Source of the DNA: Vibrio chagasii
Lineage (GTDB): Bacteria > Pseudomonadota > Gammaproteobacteria > Enterobacterales > Vibrionaceae
Length of the DNA: 64,000 bases
Direction of reading: 5' to 3'
NCBI RefSeq assembly: GCF_002954585.1
Contig: NZ_MSCI01000001.1
Span: forward strand, 1,612,001 to 1,676,000
Both the position numbers and the translations under genes were made by a program. The notes under the pieces are model-generated. The model was not told where the DNA came from, did no database searches, and was given only the letters and a program-made list of their open reading frames with translations. Of this stretch, positions 61,970 through 64,000 are shown piece after piece (positions within the stretch are counted from its first letter, which is position 1; the number at the start of each line of letters is the position of its first letter).

Positions 61970-62803
61970 ATGGATATTGATGCGTTGCGAGGCTTTCTCG
62001 CGTTTGTGGAGACCAGCAGTTTTACACGTGCTGCGAAGCAGATTAATCGCACCCAATCGGCCTTTAGTGCTCAGATGCGTAAGTTAGAGGAAGAACTGAA
62101 CGTCACCCTGTTTCAAAAGGAAGGGCGCAACCTGGTTTTGACTGAAGCGGGCTTGGCATTGCGTGCCCATGCTGAGCAGCTCGTCGCACTCCACAATACG
62201 GCATTGAAACAAGTGAAGCGTTATGAAGACAAACAGCCTCTGCGATTAGGTTGCCCTGAAGACTATAACGACAGCATCTTGCCGAACGTGATTAAGCTGT
62301 TGCAGAACGCGGAACCCACGTGCTCCATTCAGATATTTAGCTTGCCGAGCATTACGCTTAGAGAGTGGCTTGATGATGGTCGGCTTGATGCTGCGATTGT
62401 GACCCGCGCTCCCGGTAGTGAAGAGGGATATTGGCTAACCAATGATGTGGGCGTTTGGATAAGCAGTCCTGATTTTGTGTTTGATGATTCTAAACCTGTC
62501 CCACTTGCTCTGTTCCAGACGGATTGTAAATATCATGCTGCGGCGGTGAATGGTTTAACTAAACAAGACACGCGATACCAGCTTTTGGCTTGTAGTAATA
62601 CGGCTTCAGCGCAGCGTGCAATCGTCAAAGCGGGGTTAGCAATTGGTGCGATGGGCAAGCTCAGTGTCACGCCTGATTTGAAGATTCTCGACGACATGCC
62701 ACCGTTACCTGCGGTAGACATCGTACTGTTGCTCGCGAGTAAGCATCATCCAGTATTGGACAAAGAGGTACTCAATCAGCTGGTTGAATTGGATTCTAAT
62801 TAG
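61970..62803 (+). CDS. LysR-family regulator
   Basis: 277 residues from ATG 61970, after GGGTGGTGA; an in-frame ATG at 61952 is possible. The HTH at about 3-60 (LRGFLAFVETSSFTRAAKQINRTQSAFSAQMRKLE, key FTRAA and QSAFSAQ) is typical. The effector domain starts about residue 85 and is short. Divergent from the GST gene, its likely target. Confidence 0.87.
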   Translation: MDIDALRGFLAFVETSSFTRAAKQINRTQSAFSAQMRKLEEELNVTLFQKEGRNLVLTEAGLALRAHAEQLVALHNTALKQVKRYEDKQPLRLGCPEDYNDSILPNVIKLLQNAEPTCSIQIFSLPSITLREWLDDGRLDAAIVTRAPGSEEGYWLTNDVGVWISSPDFVFDDSKPVPLALFQTDCKYHAAAVNGLTKQDTRYQLLACSNTASAQRAIVKAGLAIGAMGKLSVTPDLKILDDMPPLPAVDIVLLLASKHHPVLDKEVLNQLVELDSN

Positions 62804-62851
62804 CTCTTGCTCGGTGAGATGCATTGAGTTCGAGAGCGAACAATAAATAGA

Positions 62852-62885
62852 AAGGCCGAGAACATTGCGTTTCTCGGCCTTGTTT
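62852..62885. terminator. Bidirectional terminator
   Basis: AAGGCCGAGAA and TTCTCGGCCTT arms followed by GTTTTT; between convergent LysR and chemotaxis receptor genes. Confidence 0.85.
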
Positions 62886-62902
62886 TTATGGAAGAGAGCG
62901 AA

Positions 62903-64000
62903 TTATGAGAGCTTAAATTTACTCAGTTCTCCGTGTAAATCTCCGGCTTTTACTGTCAGCTCATTACTGATTTCTACCGAGGATGTCATGGTGTCCATCA
63001 CTTCCACGGCGGTGTCGTTAATGATGACGACATTACGGTTAATCTCTTCAGATACTGAACTTTGCTCTTCAGCTGCAGAAGCGATTTGATTGTTCATGTC
63101 GTTGATGACTTCAATGGCTTGGTTAATCTCAGACAGCGCCAAATGAGCGGCTTGAGTTTCGCCTTTGGTATCATTCGCTTGCTTTTGACTTTGCTCCATC
63201 AAGACCACGATAGATTGGGTCTCTTGCTCTAGGCGAGCTAGCATCGAACGGATCTCTTCGGTCGAACCTTGGGTACGGTTTGCTAGGTTACGTACTTCAT
63301 CGGCCACCACGGCAAAGCCTCGTCCTGCTTCGCCTGCGCGTGCAGCTTCAATGGCAGCATTCAGAGCAAGCAAGTTAGTTTGTTCTGCAATACCACCAAT
63401 TTCGCTCAAAATGCCTTGAATCGCAGTGCTCGAATCGACTAAGTTTTGCGTTTGTTGCTGCGCATCATTCACCTGAACTGCCAAGCTATCAACCGCGCTG
63501 GCAGCATTGTCCATGCGTGTCATGCCGTTAAGGCTATTACTTTGTACTTGGCTTGCTGCGGCAGCGGCTTGCACGGCTGAGTTGGCCACTTCTTGCGCAG
63601 TTGCACTCATCTCATTGATTGCAGTGGCGAGTGAGTTCACTTCGTTTACTTGAGCGTTCAACTGGTCACGAGATACCTCTGCACGCGCTTGGCCTTCAGT
63701 CGCGTTTTTATCGACTTGGTCTGCTGTCGCCATTACAGTAAGTAGCATCTCTTGTATACGAGATAGGAAGGTATTAAACCAGTGAGCCAGTTGTGCGGTC
63801 TCATCTTTCCCTTTTACTTCGATGCGGTAGGTTAAATCGCCTTCGCCTTGTGCGGCATCTTTGAATCGCTCTACCAAGTTATTGAGAACTTTGCCCAGAG
63901 AGTTGGCGATCAATGCCATCGATATGATGCCTAGAAGAACGGCGACGATCCCCGCCCACACACCTTTTTCAAGCGCTTTCGAATTCTGTTCATCACTCCA
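62903..64000 (-). CDS. Methyl-accepting chemotaxis protein, C-terminal part (cut by window edge)
   Basis: The frame stays open to the end of the window, so the N-terminal sensor lies outside. What is seen is a membrane helix ([19 protein letters not shown]), a HAMP domain (about 25 residues on, [23 protein letters not shown]), methylation helices and the strictly conserved hairpin tip [19 protein letters not shown] followed by [12 protein letters not shown]. It signals through CheW/CheA to the flagellar motor. The ligand cannot be known from this part. The GTG at 63961 is not a likely start. Confidence 0.93.
   Translation of the reverse strand, partial: WSDEQNSKALEKGVWAGIVAVLLGIISMALIANSLGKVLNNLVERFKDAAQGEGDLTYRIEVKGKDETAQLAHWFNTFLSRIQEMLLTVMATADQVDKNATEGQARAEVSRDQLNAQVNEVNSLATAINEMSATAQEVANSAVQAAAAASQVQSNSLNGMTRMDNAASAVDSLAVQVNDAQQQTQNLVDSSTAIQGILSEIGGIAEQTNLLALNAAIEAARAGEAGRGFAVVADEVRNLANRTQGSTEEIRSMLARLEQETQSIVVLMEQSQKQANDTKGETQAAHLALSEINQAIEVINDMNNQIASAAEEQSSVSEEINRNVVIINDTAVEVMDTMTSSVEISNELTVKAGDLHGELSKFKLS

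Noticed and set aside
1..64000. CRISPR array, tRNA or rRNA genes
   Set aside because: No regular spaced repeats, cloverleaf-like sequence or rRNA core sequence was recognised on either strand.

Overview
The window reads as Vibrionaceae chromosome, most likely a Splendidus-clade-like Vibrio. This rests on gene content and protein style (DUF4144-like, CLCA_X-like, PuuD/UraD/PuuE purine set, NrtR-type NAD salvage) and on moderate base composition with AT-rich accessory patches. No rRNA, tRNA, CRISPR array, transposase or integrase was seen.

The backbone is a purine-to-glycerate catabolic region interrupted by accessory DNA. On the left (84-3364) hydroxypyruvate isomerase, tartronate semialdehyde reductase and a MOFRL-type glycerate kinase handle the glyoxylate branch, followed by a RutR-like TetR regulator (3513-4121). 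An NCS2 purine permease and HIU hydrolase (12498-14439, minus) lie divergent from allantoinase PuuE, OHCU decarboxylase, allantoicase, ureidoglycolate lyase and the membrane urate oxidase PuuD with a cytochrome c tail (14851-19328, plus). Guanine deaminase, xdhC, xdhB, xdhA and a GntR/FCD regulator sit at 39968-47333. Together they convert guanine or xanthine to urate, allantoin, ureidoglycolate, glyoxylate and finally phosphoglycerate. Only glyoxylate carboligase is missing, probably just left of the window. A shared palindrome (TTGTATACAA type) at the puuE/uraH, xdhA and gntR promoters suggests one GntR regulon, and two RutR-like palindromes lie before xdhA.

Accessory block 1 (4200-12100) holds a filamentous-phage-like cluster: a Pf1-like major coat protein and a 26-residue membrane peptide flanking a voltage-sensor/MscS fusion channel on the minus strand, with a single-pass membrane protein and a Zot-like ATPase on the plus strand. 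Beside it are two large exported helical proteins that look like an alpha-pore-forming toxin pair behind a very AT-rich leader.

Accessory block 2 (19500-37200) is mixed: an acyltransferase, a triple-RDD membrane protein, an MFS transporter, a frameshifted zinc metalloprotease, a LysR/SnoaL-like pair, an NAD salvage set (pncB, Nudix-type regulator, pncA), exported proteins, a DUF3299 fragment and an AEC transporter. Block 3 (37212-39967) is an AT-rich histidine-decarboxylase/ACT-domain cassette bracketed by two near-identical copies of the guaD 3' end.

The right part (47500-64000) has housekeeping and accessory genes: a 3-methyladenine glycosylase family protein, GNAT, HD and HAD proteins, a Dcu transporter, a flavin reductase-like protein, a three-gene exported oxidase operon (carotenoid-oxygenase family, FAD-linked oxidase, CrtC-like protein), DUF2975 plus HTH, a GST divergent from LysR, and the cytoplasmic part of a chemotaxis receptor cut by the window edge.
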